From: Affinibrenneria salicis
Lineage (GTDB): Bacteria; Pseudomonadota; Gammaproteobacteria; Enterobacterales; Enterobacteriaceae
Assembly (NCBI RefSeq): GCF_008710095.1
Contig: NZ_VYKJ01000002.1
Span: 205,188-269,187 of the forward strand
Direction: 5' to 3'
Length of the DNA stretch: 64,000 bases
This document shows positions 18,388 to 28,884 of this stretch, one piece after another. Position 1 is the stretch's first letter, and each line of letters starts with the position of its first letter. Under the pieces are notes generated by a model. That model had not been told where the DNA came from and did no database searches. It saw only the letters and a list, made by a program, of their open reading frames with translations. A program made the translations under genes and the position numbers.

Positions 18388-18822
18388 TTAGCCGATATCG
18401 ATATCCATCGTCAGGTGGTCCTTCCCCGGCGGCAGCGCGCGCGAGCGTCCCATGTCGTCGACGGCTACATAGGTGAACAGCGCCTCCGTTGCCCGATAGC
18501 GTTGACCTATCGGCTCCGAGGAGACCTTTTTTACCCACACTTCAATATTGATATTGATCGAACTGCGTCCTGTCTTTACGCAGCGCGCGTAGCAGCACAC
18601 GACGTCTCCGACGGCGACCGGTTTCAGGAAGGTCATGCCGTCAACCCGCACGGTCACCACCCGGCCTTCGGCAATCTCTTTCGCCAGGATGGCGCCGCCA
18701 ATATCCATCTGCGACATAATCCAGCCGCCGAAAATATCGCCGTTGGCATTGGTGTCGGCCGGCATAGCCAGCGTGCGCAGCACCAGTTCGCCCTGTGGCA
18801 GTCGAGCGTTGTCTTTACTCAT
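18388..18822 (-). CDS. yciA: YciA, acyl-CoA thioesterase
   Basis: A hot-dog-fold thioesterase hydrolysing a wide range of acyl-CoAs in the cytoplasm. It has the family blocks RTLAMPADTNANGDIFGGW with the catalytic Asp, GGAILAKEIAEGRVVTVRVD, and INIEVWVKKV. I use the ATG at 18822; a TTG at 18843 would add seven residues. The 144-residue product is slightly longer than the 132 of E. coli because of its C-terminus. Neighbours tonB and yciB are as in E. coli. Confidence 0.93.
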   Translation of the reverse strand: MSKDNARLPQGELVLRTLAMPADTNANGDIFGGWIMSQMDIGGAILAKEIAEGRVVTVRVDGMTFLKPVAVGDVVCCYARCVKTGRSSININIEVWVKKVSSEPIGQRYRATEALFTYVAVDDMGRSRALPPGKDHLTMDIDIG

Positions 18823-18871
18823 CGGTGTATGTTTATCCGTCAATAGTCGGTATCGGCAGGGTAAGCGCCGG

Positions 18872-19432
18872 TCAGTTTTTGCCTTTATCGTTAGATTCTT
18901 CCTGCTGCGTGGGGATATAACGATACACGCAGGCGCCGCTCGCCAGGGTGAACAGCAGCGTCATTCCGGCCAGACCGAACAATTTGAAATTCATCCAGGT
19001 GTCCTGCGACAGCCAAAACGCCACATAAATGTTCAGCAGGCCGCAGCACAGGAAAAACAGCGCCCAGGCAACGTTAAGTTTTTGCCATATCGCCTCCGGC
19101 AGAACAATCTCTTTATCCAGCATTTTTTGGATCAGGTTTTTTTTCAGAACCAGTTGACTGAATAACAGGGCGACGGCGAACAGCGTATAAAGGATGGTTA
19201 CTTTCCACTTAATGAATTCATCATTATGTAACGCTATGGTCAGCGAGCCGAAAACGGCCACCAGCACAAAGGTGACGATCGCTACATTCCCTACCTTGCG
19301 ATATCTGATCCAGCTGTAGAGCAGCGTCAGGGCGGTAGCGGCAATCAGCGCGCCGGACGCGATATAAATGTCGTACATCTTGTAAACGACAAAGAAAACG
19401 ATCGGTGGCAGGAAATCAAGAAATTGCTTCAT
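18872..19432 (-). CDS. yciB: YciB (IspZ), inner-membrane septation-related protein
   Basis: A 186-residue polytopic inner-membrane protein beginning [21 protein letters not shown], with about five membrane segments and a Lys/Glu-rich cytoplasmic tail. The family (also called IspZ or septation protein A) interacts with elongation and division proteins and affects envelope synthesis; its exact role is unsettled. It lies between yciA and yciC on the same strand, as in E. coli, with 203 bp to yciC holding its own promoter. Confidence 0.93.
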   Translation of the reverse strand: MKQFLDFLPPIVFFVVYKMYDIYIASGALIAATALTLLYSWIRYRKVGNVAIVTFVLVAVFGSLTIALHNDEFIKWKVTILYTLFAVALLFSQLVLKKNLIQKMLDKEIVLPEAIWQKLNVAWALFFLCCGLLNIYVAFWLSQDTWMNFKLFGLAGMTLLFTLASGACVYRYIPTQQEESNDKGKN

Positions 19433-19635
19433 GGAAGAGGTCCGTAACGTAACGAGTCATAATCGACGGCCAGACTAGCCGCTGCGCGACTGGCCGGTAC
19501 AGGCGAATATTATCGCTGATAAACGGCAAGAATGCAGCGTTTTGCAAAACCTTACACTTCATCTTGCCGGAACGCCGTCGCACGAATCAGCGATGCGGGA
19601 AGCGAAGCCCCGGCTACGCCGAGGCTCGCGCGCCA

Positions 19636-20391
19636 TTACTTGCGCAGCAACATATACAGCCGGAAAAGATAGATCAACAGAATGACGGACGCCAGGTTGC
19701 TGATGGCGTTGATAACGATGCCCATCACGGTAGGCGATGACATGGACAACCGCATGGCCAGCACCAGAATGACGACTTTGGCCAGCAGCCAGAAGATCAC
19801 CGCCGGCGCCACCAGCCGTACGTTGGCCCAGACCAGTTTGCCGCTGGTTTTCAGCGAGAGAAACACCCCGCTATTATCCGCCACGGCGATCACCGGCGCC
19901 AGGCTCACGGTAATTGCCAGCAGAATACCGGGAATGAGCAACAGTATCGTGCCCAGCTGCACCACGAGCGTACAGATAAAGATCAGCAGCAGCAGGCGCG
20001 GCAGCAGCGGCGCGGCCGCGCCGACCGCGCGCAGGGCGCTGGTGGGCTGGCCGCGCGATACCATCTGGATCAGCATCAGAATACCGCTGGTCAGCAGCGC
20101 ATTGCCGAACAGCGCGGAAAAGAAGCTGGCGGACGAGGCCCTTATCAACACGCCCTGCTGCTCGGGCGTCATACTTTCAATCATGGCCCGCAGCCCCTGC
20201 GGCTCCTGAGACGAGGTCGATGCCAGACTATCGGCGTTCAACAGACTCAGTTGCTCGCTATCCGGCGCGAAGACGTGGCCAAGAATAACGGTAATAAACG
20301 CGCTTAATAACGCCAGCAGAACAATGCTGGGCAACTGATTACGCGTGAAATTCATTGTGTCACGGTACAATGTACTGGCCGTGATAGACAT
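19636..20391 (-). CDS. yciC: YciC, UPF0259 inner-membrane protein
   Basis: A 251-residue protein with about six membrane segments (for example [19 protein letters not shown] and [19 protein letters not shown]), matching the UPF0259/YciC family in length and in its start [19 protein letters not shown]. Function unknown. It shares strand and neighbourhood with yciB and yciA. Confidence 0.9.
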   Translation of the reverse strand: MSITASTLYRDTMNFTRNQLPSIVLLALLSAFITVILGHVFAPDSEQLSLLNADSLASTSSQEPQGLRAMIESMTPEQQGVLIRASSASFFSALFGNALLTSGILMLIQMVSRGQPTSALRAVGAAAPLLPRLLLLIFICTLVVQLGTILLLIPGILLAITVSLAPVIAVADNSGVFLSLKTSGKLVWANVRLVAPAVIFWLLAKVVILVLAMRLSMSSPTVMGIVINAISNLASVILLIYLFRLYMLLRK

Positions 20392-20418
20392 GCATGCTCC
20401 CGGGCTGATAGTAAATAC

Positions 20419-20850
20419 TTATCCCTCCATTCTACCCGTTATGTCGGCATGTAGCACCCCGCCGGCGGGAGGTTCGACCCGTTCCGAAGGTAAATTTTTG
20501 TCTGCAGAGGATAAAATGAGCAGCGGCGGCAGGTCATAGTGCGCGCGTGCGCGGTCGCAGGCGGCGTTAATCAGCCCGTTGACGCCCGATTGCATAAACT
20601 CCCGGCAGGGCGAGGGGCGATCGTGATAAATCGAGCAGCGGGTGGCATGACCCACTTCACCCTGCAGCGCCTCGCAGCGCGGCGTTTTGCTGTTAGTCCC
20701 TTTCATACAGCATAAAAAAGGCGTCAGCGGCTCCGTCAGCGAGGGCGGGACCGTCCCGGCGCCGTCGCGGGTTTCGGCCCAGTAAAAGGAAACGCGGAAC
20801 CACGCGCAACAGGCGCCGCACGAGATACACGGATTATCGATATCGATCAT
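20419..20850 (-). CDS. YkgJ-family cysteine-cluster protein
   Basis: A 143-residue soluble protein with the cysteine pattern of the YkgJ/UPF0153 family: [11 protein letters not shown] at residues 8-18, then [30 protein letters not shown] and a later Cys. Such clusters probably bind Zn or Fe-S; no function is established. I chose the ATG at 20850, preceded by GGGG with 8-bp spacing; a GTG at 20871 would add seven residues. It may be transcribed with the downstream yciC, whose start is 28 bp after its stop. Confidence 0.85.
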   Translation of the reverse strand: MIDIDNPCISCGACCAWFRVSFYWAETRDGAGTVPPSLTEPLTPFLCCMKGTNSKTPRCEALQGEVGHATRCSIYHDRPSPCREFMQSGVNGLINAACDRARAHYDLPPLLILSSADKNLPSERVEPPAGGVLHADITGRMEG

Positions 20851-20969
20851 GTTAATTACCCCGCCGCCCACCGGTTTGAATCAGGATTCACGCAGAGAAA
20901 TTACGCCTGAGTACACGTTGTGCGCAATCGAATTTTCCGTACGTCATCTTCCGTCTGGAAAGGCTGTTT

Positions 20970-20983
20970 TTGATTTAGATCAA
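20970..20983. promoter_or_regulatory. FNR box upstream of ompW
   Basis: TTGATTTAGATCAA is a perfect match to the FNR consensus TTGAT-N4-ATCAA. It lies 143 bp upstream of the ompW ATG. In E. coli ompW is known to be under FNR control, so oxygen-dependent regulation is likely conserved. Confidence 0.75.
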
Positions 20984-21126
20984 TTATTGTATTTTTAATA
21001 AGTTAGGCTAACCTGATGCGTTTCGAAAAACACCAAAACAAAATAAAAGATGTGATCCGGCTAAAAACAATATTGCCGTTAAATCGTTATATTCGCCGCA
21101 CCTAAACCGCACAAAGGGAGTGGATA

Positions 21127-21762
21127 ATGAAAAAGGCAATGCTGGTTTTACTGGCAGCGGCAAGCGTGTTGCCCGCGGGTGTCCAGGCGCATCAGGCAGG
21201 GGATGTGATCGTCCGCATGGGAACGGCAACCGTGCGGCCCACCGAAGGGTCGGAAAACGTACTGGGGCTCGGTTCGTTTAAGGTGGATAACAATACGCAA
21301 CTGGGTCTGACGTTCAGCTATCTGGTCACCGATAATATCGGCGTCGAGCTGCTGGCCGCCACGCCGTTCAGACACCGGGTAGGGCTGGAAAGCACCGGTA
21401 ATATCGCCGAAGTGCATCATCTGCCGCCGTCGCTGATGGCGCAATACTATTTTGGCGACGCCAACAGCAAACTGCGCCCGTATCTGGGCGTCGGCATCAA
21501 TTACACCCTGTTTTATGATGAGAAGTTCAACAACACCGGCAAGCAGGCGGGGTTAAGCAATCTGAGCCTGAAAAACTCGTGGGGCGTGGCGGCGCAGGCC
21601 GGGCTGGACTACAACCTGGATAATAACTGGTTGCTGAATGCGTCCCTGTGGTGGATGGATATCGATACCGACGTTAAATTTAATACCGGCGACCAGCAAC
21701 ATCAGATCAGTACTCGTCTCGATCCCTGGGTGTTTATGTTCGGCTTCGGCTATCGTTTCTGA
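21127..21762 (+). CDS. ompW: Outer-membrane protein OmpW
   Basis: A small eight-stranded outer-membrane barrel with a hydrophobic channel. The 211-residue precursor has a signal peptide (about residues 1-21, MKKAMLVLLAAASVLPAGVQA) before HQAGDVIVRMG, the conserved LLAATPFRH and DPWVFMFGFGYRF end with a terminal Phe for Bam-mediated assembly. An AAGGGAG ribosome site precedes the ATG. It is convergent with trpA and has a perfect FNR box upstream. In E. coli this gene lies close to the trp region as well. Confidence 0.95.
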   Translation: MKKAMLVLLAAASVLPAGVQAHQAGDVIVRMGTATVRPTEGSENVLGLGSFKVDNNTQLGLTFSYLVTDNIGVELLAATPFRHRVGLESTGNIAEVHHLPPSLMAQYYFGDANSKLRPYLGVGINYTLFYDEKFNNTGKQAGLSNLSLKNSWGVAAQAGLDYNLDNNWLLNASLWWMDIDTDVKFNTGDQQHQISTRLDPWVFMFGFGYRF

Positions 21763-21882
21763 TCGCGTTTTTCGCCGTGAGGCGAAGGGCGACCGGCGGG
21801 AGACCGGCGAATTCGGATGGTGCAGGGCAATGCGCTATCGCTGCGAACAACGCGCCTGCCGTCGGAAGAACGACGGCGTTAT

Positions 21883-21918
21883 TTCACCAATGGCGCGAAG
21901 AAAGCCGCCATTGGTGAA
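21883..21918. terminator. Long hairpin between ompW and trpA
   Basis: A perfect 13-bp inverted repeat (TTCACCAATGGCG at 21883-21895, CGCCATTGGTGAA at 21906-21918) with a 10-nt loop lies just beyond the trpA stop codon. There is no T-run on either side, so it may act as a transcript-end stabiliser or Rho-assisted end rather than a classical terminator. Confidence 0.5.
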
Positions 21919-21941
21919 TTCGATGCGCAACGCCGTCCCGC

Positions 21942-22748
21942 TTAAGCGCGCGTCGCTGCCTTCATACGGCTGGCGAACGCGGTCAGCCGGCTAAGCATTT
22001 CCGCCGGATGGTCGAGATTATTTTCAATAATTCTTACTACCGCGGAACCGGAAATAGCGCCGGCCGCGCCGGCGTCCAGCGCCGCGCTGACCTGCGCCGG
22101 TTCCGAAATGCCGAACCCCTGCAGCGGCGGCGCCGCGTGATATTCGCGCAGCTTAGCGATCAGGTGCGTCAGCGGCAGTTCAGCCCGGTTCTCGGTGCCG
22201 GTCACGCCGGCGCGCGACAGCAGGTAGGTATAGCCGCGGCCGTGCGAGGCGATTTCGCGCAGCAGATCGTCGTTCGCATTGGGCGGGCAGATAAATATCG
22301 GCGCGATGCCGTGACGCGCCGCGGCGGCGCGAAACGGCGCGGACTCTTCCAGCGGTACATCGGCGACCAGCACCGAGTCGACGCCGGTGGCGGCGCAGAG
22401 CTGATAAAATGCGTCGATGCCCTTGCTGAACACCAGGTTGGCGTACATGAGCAGCCCGATCGGCAACGCGGGGTACTTCTGGCGGATGGCCGCCAGCATC
22501 TCGAAACAGTGACCGGGGGTAACCCTGGCGTTAAAGGCGCGCAGGTTGGCGTTCTGAATCGTCGGGCCGTCGGCCAGCGGGTCGGAAAACGGAATGCCGA
22601 GTTCCAGCGCGTCGGCGCCGCCGGCGACCAGCGCGTCAATAATTTTGAGCGACTGTTCCGGGGAGGGATCGCCCAGGGTAACGAACGGAACGAACGCGCC
22701 TTCCTTTTTTTCCGCCAGACGGTTAAAAAGCTGCTGATAACGATCCAT
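21942..22748 (-). CDS. trpA: Tryptophan synthase alpha subunit
   Basis: Cleaves indole-3-glycerol phosphate to indole, which channels to TrpB. The 268-residue TIM barrel has the catalytic Glu in [16 protein letters not shown] (the following Asp is the second catalytic residue) and the phosphate-binding GISEPAQV and GAISGSAVV motifs. Its ATG overlaps the trpB stop by one base, so the two subunits are translationally coupled. It is the last gene of the trp operon. Confidence 0.97.
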   Translation of the reverse strand: MDRYQQLFNRLAEKKEGAFVPFVTLGDPSPEQSLKIIDALVAGGADALELGIPFSDPLADGPTIQNANLRAFNARVTPGHCFEMLAAIRQKYPALPIGLLMYANLVFSKGIDAFYQLCAATGVDSVLVADVPLEESAPFRAAAARHGIAPIFICPPNANDDLLREIASHGRGYTYLLSRAGVTGTENRAELPLTHLIAKLREYHAAPPLQGFGISEPAQVSAALDAGAAGAISGSAVVRIIENNLDHPAEMLSRLTAFASRMKAATRA

Positions 22749-23938
22749 TAAATCTCTCCCCGCTCTTTCAGAATATCGTGGACGGTAAAAATATCCTTAT
22801 CACCCCGTCCGGAAAGGTTAACCACCAGAATCTGCTCTTTTTCCGGTTCCGCTTTAATCATTCGCAGCGCGTGAGCCAGCGCATGCGACGACTCCAGCGC
22901 CGGGATAATCCCTTCGTGACGCGACAGTTCCTTAAAGGCTTCCAGCGCTTCGTCGTCGGTCACGGAGACATACTCGGCGCGGCCGATGCTGTTCAGCCAG
23001 GCGTGCTGCGGGCCGACCGACGGAAAGTCCAGTCCGGCGGAGATCGAGTAGGACTCTTCGATCTGCCCATCCGCCGTTTGCATCATCGGCGATTTCATGC
23101 CGAAGTAGATGCCGGTGCGGCCATGTTTCAGCGGCGCGCCGTGCTGACCGCTTTCGATCCCGAGCCCGGCCGGTTCAATACCGATTAAACGCACCGGGGC
23201 GTCATCGATAAAGTCGGCGAACATACCGATGGCGTTCGAGCCGCCGCCCACGCAGGCCAGCACCGCGTCCGGCAGACGACCTTCTCTTTCCAGCAGTTGC
23301 GCTTTGGTCTCTTCGCCGATCATGCGCTGAAATTCGCGCACGATGGTCGGGTAGGGGTGCGGACCGGCCGCGGTGCCCAACAAATAGTGCGCCTTTTCGT
23401 AGCTGCCCGACCAGTCGCGCAGCGCTTCGTTACAGGCGTCCTTCAGCGTGGAGGAGCCGCTGTGCACCGGAATGACTTCCGCGCCCATCAGCCGCATGCG
23501 GAATACGTTGGGCGACTGACGTTTGGCGTCTTTTGCGCCCATATAGACCCGGCACTTCAGGCCGAGCAGCGCGCAGGCGAGCGCGGTGGCCACGCCGTGT
23601 TGACCGGCGCCGGTTTCGGCGATGATCTCGGTTTTGCCCATGCGTTTCGCCAGCAGCGCCTGGCCGAGCACCTGGTTGGTTTTATGCGCGCCGCCGTGCA
23701 GCAGATCTTCACGCTTCAGATAGAGGCGGGTTTTGCTGCCGGCGGTCAAATTTTTGCACAGCGTCAACGCGGTGGGACGCCCGGCATAGTTGCGCAGCAG
23801 ATCGCTGAATTCCGCCTGAAATGCCGGATCGCGCTGCGCGCTGACAAACGCTTCTTCCAGCTGGAGCAGCGCCGGCACCAGTATTTGCGGCACATACATG
23901 CCGCCGAACTCACCGAAGTAAGGATTAAGTAAAGTCAT
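22748..23938 (-). CDS. trpB: Tryptophan synthase beta subunit
   Basis: PLP enzyme that condenses indole with serine to give tryptophan. The 396-residue protein shows the PLP lysine in [19 protein letters not shown] (Lys87), the phosphate-binding GGGSNAIG and the ESSHA region. It is the canonical TrpB1, same length as E. coli (397). It lies 53 bp after trpCF and overlaps trpA by one base. Confidence 0.97.
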   Translation of the reverse strand: MTLLNPYFGEFGGMYVPQILVPALLQLEEAFVSAQRDPAFQAEFSDLLRNYAGRPTALTLCKNLTAGSKTRLYLKREDLLHGGAHKTNQVLGQALLAKRMGKTEIIAETGAGQHGVATALACALLGLKCRVYMGAKDAKRQSPNVFRMRLMGAEVIPVHSGSSTLKDACNEALRDWSGSYEKAHYLLGTAAGPHPYPTIVREFQRMIGEETKAQLLEREGRLPDAVLACVGGGSNAIGMFADFIDDAPVRLIGIEPAGLGIESGQHGAPLKHGRTGIYFGMKSPMMQTADGQIEESYSISAGLDFPSVGPQHAWLNSIGRAEYVSVTDDEALEAFKELSRHEGIIPALESSHALAHALRMIKAEPEKEQILVVNLSGRGDKDIFTVHDILKERGEI

Positions 23939-23991
23939 AGTCGTTCCGTCTGTTATCCGTTAATGATGCGTCGGCTCTTCGCGGCGCCACT

Positions 23992-25353
23992 TCACGCCAC
24001 GCGCAGCGTGTTAAATACCGACGCCAGTTTTTCAGCATCTTTGATTCCCGGCCGGCTTTCCACGCCGGAGTTCAGGTCTAGTCCGGCGCAGCCCAGGCGC
24101 GAGGCGGCCCCGACGTTGTCCGGGTTCAGGCCGCCGGCCAGCATGACGCGATCGAGCGTTTGTCCGGCCAGCAGCGACCAGTCGAACGATTTACCGCTGC
24201 CGCCCTGGGCGTTATCCAACAGGTAGCGGTCGACATGTTCCAGCGTCATCGCCGGCACAGAGTCGCCTACGCTCAGCGCTTTCCAGATCTGGCAGGCGGA
24301 CGGCAGCCGTTGGCGCAGCGCGGAAATATACGCCTGATCTTCGTCGCCGTGTAGCTGCACCGCGGCGAGCGATAGCGCCTGCGCCGTCTGGCTAACCTGC
24401 TCCGGCGCCGCATTGCGGAACACGCCGACATAGCGCAGCGGCGCGGCGGCCATCACATCCTTCGCCTGCGGCAGATCGACATGGCGCGGCGATGCGTCGA
24501 CGAAAATCAGCCCGCCGTAGACGGCGCCGGCCTTCCAGGCCGCCTGGGCGTCGGCCGCGCGGGTCAGCCCGCAGACTTTATTTTCGCCGAGGATAACCCG
24601 GCGAACCGCCAGCGCCAGGTTATCCTCGGCCATCAGGGCGCTGCCGACCAGAAAGCCGCCGGCGTACTGGCTCAGCTCGCGCACCTGGCGGTAGTGATTG
24701 ATGCCCGATTCGCTGATGACGGTCACGCCCGCGGGCAGCTGCGGCGCCAGGCGGCGGGTGCGTTCCGGATTAACCGACAGATCGCGCAGATCGCGGTTGT
24801 TGATGCCGACGACCCGGGCCTCGAGCGCTATCGCGCGGGCCAGCTCCTGTTCGTTGCTCACTTCCGTCAGCACGCCCATTTGCAGCGAGTGGGCTACCGC
24901 GGCGAGCTGGCGGTACTGCTCGTCGTCCAGCACCGACAGCATCAGCAGAATGGCGTCGGCCTGATAATGGCGCGCCAGATAGATCTGATAAGCGCTGATA
25001 ATAAAATCTTTGCACAGTACCGGCTGCGTCACCGCCGCGCTCACCAGCGGCAGAAAATCGAAGCTGCCCTGAAAATATTTTTCATCGGTCAGCACCGAAA
25101 TGGCGGAGGCATAATCGCCATACACGCGGGCGATGGCCGCCGGATCGAAATCCTCGCGGATCAATCCTTTGGACGGAGACGCCTTTTTGCATTCGAGGAT
25201 AAAGGCCGGTTTTTTCGCCTTCAACGCCTGATAAAAACTGCGCTGGCTGGCGACAATCCCGGCGCGAAAACCGTCCAGCGGCTGCTGTTGCCGACGTTGC
25301 TCAACCCACTGCGCTTTGTCGCGCACAATCTTGTTCAGTACCGTTTCCTGCAT
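23992..25353 (-). CDS. trpC: Bifunctional indole-3-glycerol-phosphate synthase / phosphoribosylanthranilate isomerase
   Basis: Carries out the two middle steps of tryptophan synthesis on one chain of 453 residues. The N-terminal half (about 1-255) is the synthase, with ILECKKASPSKGLI and SESGINHY. The C-terminal half (about 256-453) is the isomerase, with KVCGLTRAADA and VQLHGDEDQAY. The fusion is typical of enterobacteria. It starts 3 bp after the trpD stop. Confidence 0.97.
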   Translation of the reverse strand: MQETVLNKIVRDKAQWVEQRRQQQPLDGFRAGIVASQRSFYQALKAKKPAFILECKKASPSKGLIREDFDPAAIARVYGDYASAISVLTDEKYFQGSFDFLPLVSAAVTQPVLCKDFIISAYQIYLARHYQADAILLMLSVLDDEQYRQLAAVAHSLQMGVLTEVSNEQELARAIALEARVVGINNRDLRDLSVNPERTRRLAPQLPAGVTVISESGINHYRQVRELSQYAGGFLVGSALMAEDNLALAVRRVILGENKVCGLTRAADAQAAWKAGAVYGGLIFVDASPRHVDLPQAKDVMAAAPLRYVGVFRNAAPEQVSQTAQALSLAAVQLHGDEDQAYISALRQRLPSACQIWKALSVGDSVPAMTLEHVDRYLLDNAQGGSGKSFDWSLLAGQTLDRVMLAGGLNPDNVGAASRLGCAGLDLNSGVESRPGIKDAEKLASVFNTLRVA

Positions 25354-25356
25354 GGC

Positions 25357-26358
25357 TTATTGTCCTCTCGCGGCCAGACCGGACACGTTATCCCACGCCT
25401 TGCCGCTGCGGATAACCTCCAGCGCCTGCTGCGCGTTCTGGCGCAAATCCTGCCGGCCGAACAGTCTGAGCAACAGGGCGACGTTGGCGGCCACCGCCGC
25501 CTCATGGGCCGGTTCGCCTTTACCCTGCAGCAGACGGGTCAGAATCTGCCGGTTCTCTTCCGGCGTGCCGCCCAGCAGGGCGGAAAGCGGATAGCTGTCG
25601 AGGCCGAAATCCGCGCTGGTCAGGGTGTAGGTTTCAATCTCGCCGTTATTCAGTTCGGCCACCTGGGTTTCGCTGTGGATCGCCACCTCATCCATGCCGC
25701 CGCCGTGCACCACGGCGGCGCGCTGGTAACCCAGCACTTTCAGCGTTTCCGCGATGGGGCGCACCAGTTGCGGACTGTAAACGCCAATCAGCGCCAGCGG
25801 CGGACGGGCGGGATTAATCAACGGACCGAGCACGTTAAACAGGGTGCGGGTTTTCAACTGTTGCCGCACCGGCACCGCATGGCGGAAGCCGGTATGATAT
25901 TGCGGCGCGAACAGAAAGCAGACGCCGAGGTCGTCCAGCGCCTGGCGCGACTGTTCCGCCGTCATGTCCAGCCGAATGCCGAACGCGGACAGCAGATCGG
26001 ACGAGCCGGAGCGACTGGATACGCCCCGGTTGCCGTGCTTCGCCACTTTGGCGCCGCAGCTGGCGGCGACGAAGGCGCTGGCGGTGGAAATATTAATGCT
26101 GTTGGTGCCGTCGCCGCCGGTGCCGACGATATCCGCAAACGGGTAGTCGGGGCGCGGGAACGGACGGGCGTCGGCCAGCAGCGCCACGGCGGCGCCGGCG
26201 ATCTCTTGCGGCCGTTCGCCGCGTATTTTCATACTGATCAGCGCCGCCGCCAGCTGGCTGGCTTCCAGCTCGCCATGAATAATCGCGCTGAACAGTTGCT
26301 GGCTCTGCTCTCCGCTGAGGATTTCTCCCTGGTATAATTTCTCAAGTATGGTTTGCAT
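25357..26358 (-). CDS. trpD: Anthranilate phosphoribosyltransferase
   Basis: Transfers phosphoribose from PRPP to anthranilate. The 333-residue protein has the glycine-rich [15 protein letters not shown] motif and [17 protein letters not shown], both ligand-binding. In E. coli this domain is fused behind TrpG. Here it is a separate gene with its own ATG, 19 bp after the trpG stop, as in Serratia, Yersinia and soft-rot relatives. Confidence 0.97.
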   Translation of the reverse strand: MQTILEKLYQGEILSGEQSQQLFSAIIHGELEASQLAAALISMKIRGERPQEIAGAAVALLADARPFPRPDYPFADIVGTGGDGTNSINISTASAFVAASCGAKVAKHGNRGVSSRSGSSDLLSAFGIRLDMTAEQSRQALDDLGVCFLFAPQYHTGFRHAVPVRQQLKTRTLFNVLGPLINPARPPLALIGVYSPQLVRPIAETLKVLGYQRAAVVHGGGMDEVAIHSETQVAELNNGEIETYTLTSADFGLDSYPLSALLGGTPEENRQILTRLLQGKGEPAHEAAVAANVALLLRLFGRQDLRQNAQQALEVIRSGKAWDNVSGLAARGQ

Positions 26359-26377
26359 TATCGTGTCCTTAAATGCT

Positions 26378-26956
26378 TCAGGCCAGCGCCCAGGCCAGCG
26401 TCTGCTCCAGCAGCCGCGCGCCGTGCGTGGTTAAAATCGATTCCGGGTGAAACTGAAAGCCGCAAACGCGATCGTCGTCCTGGCGCACGGACATCACCAT
26501 GCCGTTGAAACGCGCGTTTACGGTCAGCCCGGCGGGAATATTGCTGCCCACCAGCGAGTGGTAACGGGCGACCGGCAACGGATTCGGCAGCCCGGCGAAC
26601 ATCGCCTCGCCGTCGTGCTCGATCACCGAGGCCTTGCCGTGCAGGATTTCTCCGGCCTGACCGACATGGCCGCCGTAAGCCTCCACAATGGCCTGATGCC
26701 CCAGGCAGATACCGATGATCGGCAGACGGCCGCGCAGGCGCTGCAGCAGTTCCGGCATACAGCCGGCCTGAGAGGGGGTGCCGGGGCCGGGCGACAGCAT
26801 CAGCACCGGTTTTTCCCTCTGCCGCAGGTGTTCAATAATCGTATCGGCCGGCAGATGATTGCGATAAACCATCACCCGGTGGCCGCTGGCGCGCAGCTGA
26901 TCGACCAGATTGTAAGTAAAGGAGTCAATGTTATCGAGCAACAGGATATCAGCCAT
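26378..26956 (-). CDS. trpG: Anthranilate synthase glutamine amidotransferase subunit (free-standing)
   Basis: Supplies ammonia from glutamine to TrpE. The class I amidotransferase triad is visible: Cys in GICLGHQAI, and His/Glu in FQFHPESIL. The 192-residue protein ends cleanly with a stop, so there is no TrpGD fusion. Its ATG overlaps the trpE stop by one base, giving one-to-one coupling of the two anthranilate synthase subunits. Confidence 0.97.
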   Translation of the reverse strand: MADILLLDNIDSFTYNLVDQLRASGHRVMVYRNHLPADTIIEHLRQREKPVLMLSPGPGTPSQAGCMPELLQRLRGRLPIIGICLGHQAIVEAYGGHVGQAGEILHGKASVIEHDGEAMFAGLPNPLPVARYHSLVGSNIPAGLTVNARFNGMVMSVRQDDDRVCGFQFHPESILTTHGARLLEQTLAWALA

Positions 26957-28518
26957 CAGAACACCTCCCTGGCTTGATGTGCGGTGGCGATGGCGCGCAG
27001 CACGGCTCGCGCTTTATTCAGGGTTTCGTCGGCTTCGGCCTGCGGAATGGAGTCCAGCACCACGCCGGCGCCTGCCTGTACGGTGGCGATGCCGTCCTCC
27101 ACGTAGGCGGAGCGGATCACGATACAGGTATCAAGATCGCCGTGGGCGGTGAAATAGCCGACCGCGCCGCCGTAGCTGCCGCGCCGCGTGCCTTCGCTGG
27201 CGGCGATTAGCTGCATGGCGCGCACTTTGGGCGCGCCGCTCAGCGTGCCCATGTTCATACAGGCGCGGTAGGCGTGCAGCACATCCAGATCCTTACGCAG
27301 CGTACCGACCACGCGCGAGACCAGGTGCATCACGAACGAGTAGCGATCCACTTTGGTTAAGTCGGCGACGTAACGGCTGCCCGGCTCGCAGATACGCGCC
27401 AGATCGTTACGCGCCAGATCGACCAGCATCAGGTGCTCGGCCAGCTCTTTGTGATCGGTACGCATCTCCAGTTCGATACGGCTGTCGAGATCGCGATCCA
27501 GAAAACCGTCGGCACGGCGGCCGCGCGGGCGGGTGCCGGCTATCGGGTAGATTTCAATCTGACGGCTGGCGGCATCGTATTTCAGCGAACTTTCCGGCGA
27601 GGCGCCGAACAGGGTGAAATCCTGATCCTGCATGAAGAACATATAGGGGCTGGGGTTGTTTTCTTTCAGCGTCTGGTAGGCGGCGAGCGGCGACGGGCAG
27701 GGCAGCGAGAAACGGCGCGAGGGCACGACCTGGAAAATCTCGCCCATGCGAATGGCCTGCTGCATGTGGCTGACCACCTTCCCGTAATCTTCATCGCTCT
27801 GATTGCAGCTCAGCGACATCGCTTCGATCTGCTGATGCGGAAGCGGCGGCGCCGGCTGCTGTAACTGTAGCTGCAACTGCTCCAGACGCTGCTGCAGGCG
27901 TCGACGTTCCGCCGGATTGGGGGTAAACAGGCTGGCCTGCAGGCGAGTGAGACGCTTTTGGTGGTCGATGACCAGCAGCGTTTCCGCCAGATAAAAACAG
28001 AAATCCGGGCAGCGTTGCTGCTGGCTCAGCGGCGGCAGCGATTCGAAGCCGGCCACCAGATCGTAGGCGAACAGGCCGCCCAGCAGCATGGCTTCGCGTT
28101 CATCGGGCGGGCAGACCACCAGCGTCAGCACCTGGCGCAGGGCATCGAAGACCGACAGCGAACGCAGGCGGGCGTCTTCATCCAGCAGGTCGTCCACCGG
28201 TGGAAAGGTCAGCAGGCGGCTGTCCGGCCGCGCTTCGATCTGTACTTCCGCCGGTAACGCCTCGTCAAGCAGCGGCAGCAGGGCGTGGCCGTTTTCCGTC
28301 AGCGCCTGGAGGGTGACCACCGGGCCGAGCGCGGTAATGCGCAACGCGCTGTCGACGACCAGCAGGCTCTGCAGATTTTGTTTATTGTCTACTTCTGCCG
28401 ACTCCAGCAGCAGCGTGGAGGGTCTGGCCCCGCATAGTTGATGAAAAATGGCGCTGGGATCGTCCCGGTAAGCCGCCTGGGCGCGCAGGAGTTCCAGTGT
28501 TGGTCGTGTCGTTTGCAT
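26956..28518 (-). CDS. trpE: Anthranilate synthase component I
   Basis: First enzyme of tryptophan synthesis, turning chorismate into anthranilate. The 520-residue protein begins [20 protein letters not shown], has the feedback-inhibition LLLES motif near residue 40, and the chorismate-binding C-terminal half ([38 protein letters not shown]). I start at the ATG at 28518, which matches the family; the frame extends a few codons upstream without cause. Transcription is controlled by the operator and attenuator directly upstream. Confidence 0.96.
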   Translation of the reverse strand: MQTTRPTLELLRAQAAYRDDPSAIFHQLCGARPSTLLLESAEVDNKQNLQSLLVVDSALRITALGPVVTLQALTENGHALLPLLDEALPAEVQIEARPDSRLLTFPPVDDLLDEDARLRSLSVFDALRQVLTLVVCPPDEREAMLLGGLFAYDLVAGFESLPPLSQQQRCPDFCFYLAETLLVIDHQKRLTRLQASLFTPNPAERRRLQQRLEQLQLQLQQPAPPLPHQQIEAMSLSCNQSDEDYGKVVSHMQQAIRMGEIFQVVPSRRFSLPCPSPLAAYQTLKENNPSPYMFFMQDQDFTLFGASPESSLKYDAASRQIEIYPIAGTRPRGRRADGFLDRDLDSRIELEMRTDHKELAEHLMLVDLARNDLARICEPGSRYVADLTKVDRYSFVMHLVSRVVGTLRKDLDVLHAYRACMNMGTLSGAPKVRAMQLIAASEGTRRGSYGGAVGYFTAHGDLDTCIVIRSAYVEDGIATVQAGAGVVLDSIPQAEADETLNKARAVLRAIATAHQAREVF

Positions 28519-28553
28519 GATTACCACTCTGCCGTTGTTCAATAAAAAATGCC

Positions 28554-28579
28554 ATAAAAAAACCCGCTGAATAAGCGGG
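28554..28579 (-). terminator. trp attenuator
   Basis: On the minus strand a 6-bp stem CCCGCT/AGCGGG is followed by TTTTTTT, 35 bp before trpE. With the Trp-codon leader peptide upstream this is the classical trp attenuator: starvation stalls the ribosome at the Trp pair and favours the antiterminator fold. Confidence 0.9.
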
Positions 28580-28618
28580 CCTGGCGATCTGCATGATTCT
28601 GCTAACAGTTATGCGCGA

Positions 28619-28684
28619 TTACACCGCCCGCAAGAGGGAAGTGCGCCACCAACCTGTCATCATAATGATTTTTTGCGCCAACAT
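28619..28684 (-). CDS. trpL: trp operon leader peptide
   Basis: A 21-codon frame, MLAQKIIMMTGWWRTSLLRAV, holds the tandem Trp codons of the WWRTS motif found in E. coli TrpL. An AAGGA ribosome site lies 8 bp before the ATG. Internal ATGs at the MM pair could also start it. It sits between the trp operator and the attenuator, so its role is to sense charged tRNA-Trp during translation. It is longer than the E. coli peptide (14 residues), continuing seven residues past the Trp-Arg-Thr-Ser core-to-stop position. Confidence 0.88.
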   Translation of the reverse strand: MLAQKIIMMTGWWRTSLLRAV

Positions 28685-28719
28685 TATCAGAATCCTTCAG
28701 TCATTGTGTCTGAACCTGC

Positions 28720-28753
28720 GTACTAGTTAAATGGTTCGGTGATCTAAAGTCAA
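28720..28753 (-). promoter_or_regulatory. trp promoter and TrpR operator
   Basis: On the minus strand there is a -35 TTGACT (28748-28753), a 17-bp spacer and a -10 TTAACT (28725-28730). The operator half TTAACTAGTAC (28720-28730) is identical to E. coli, and the other half reads GAACCATT instead of GAACTAGT. TrpR should therefore cover the -10 box when bound to tryptophan. Confidence 0.88.
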
Positions 28754-28884
28754 GCGCGTTGATAAATATTTTGTCTGAATCGCGTCGCCGAACGGCGCAC
28801 GGCGTCAGGTTCCTTTATCTTTTCTGTCGGGTTAGTGGCATCATGCCGCCTTGAATATCATTATATCGATCGAAGAGTTGCACA

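Noticed and set aside
24481..26337. 618-codon open frame on the plus strand
   Set aside because: It is antisense to trpC and trpD, whose products are fully recognisable; G+C-rich codon use opens the opposite strand. The product is Arg/Gln/His-rich and resembles nothing.
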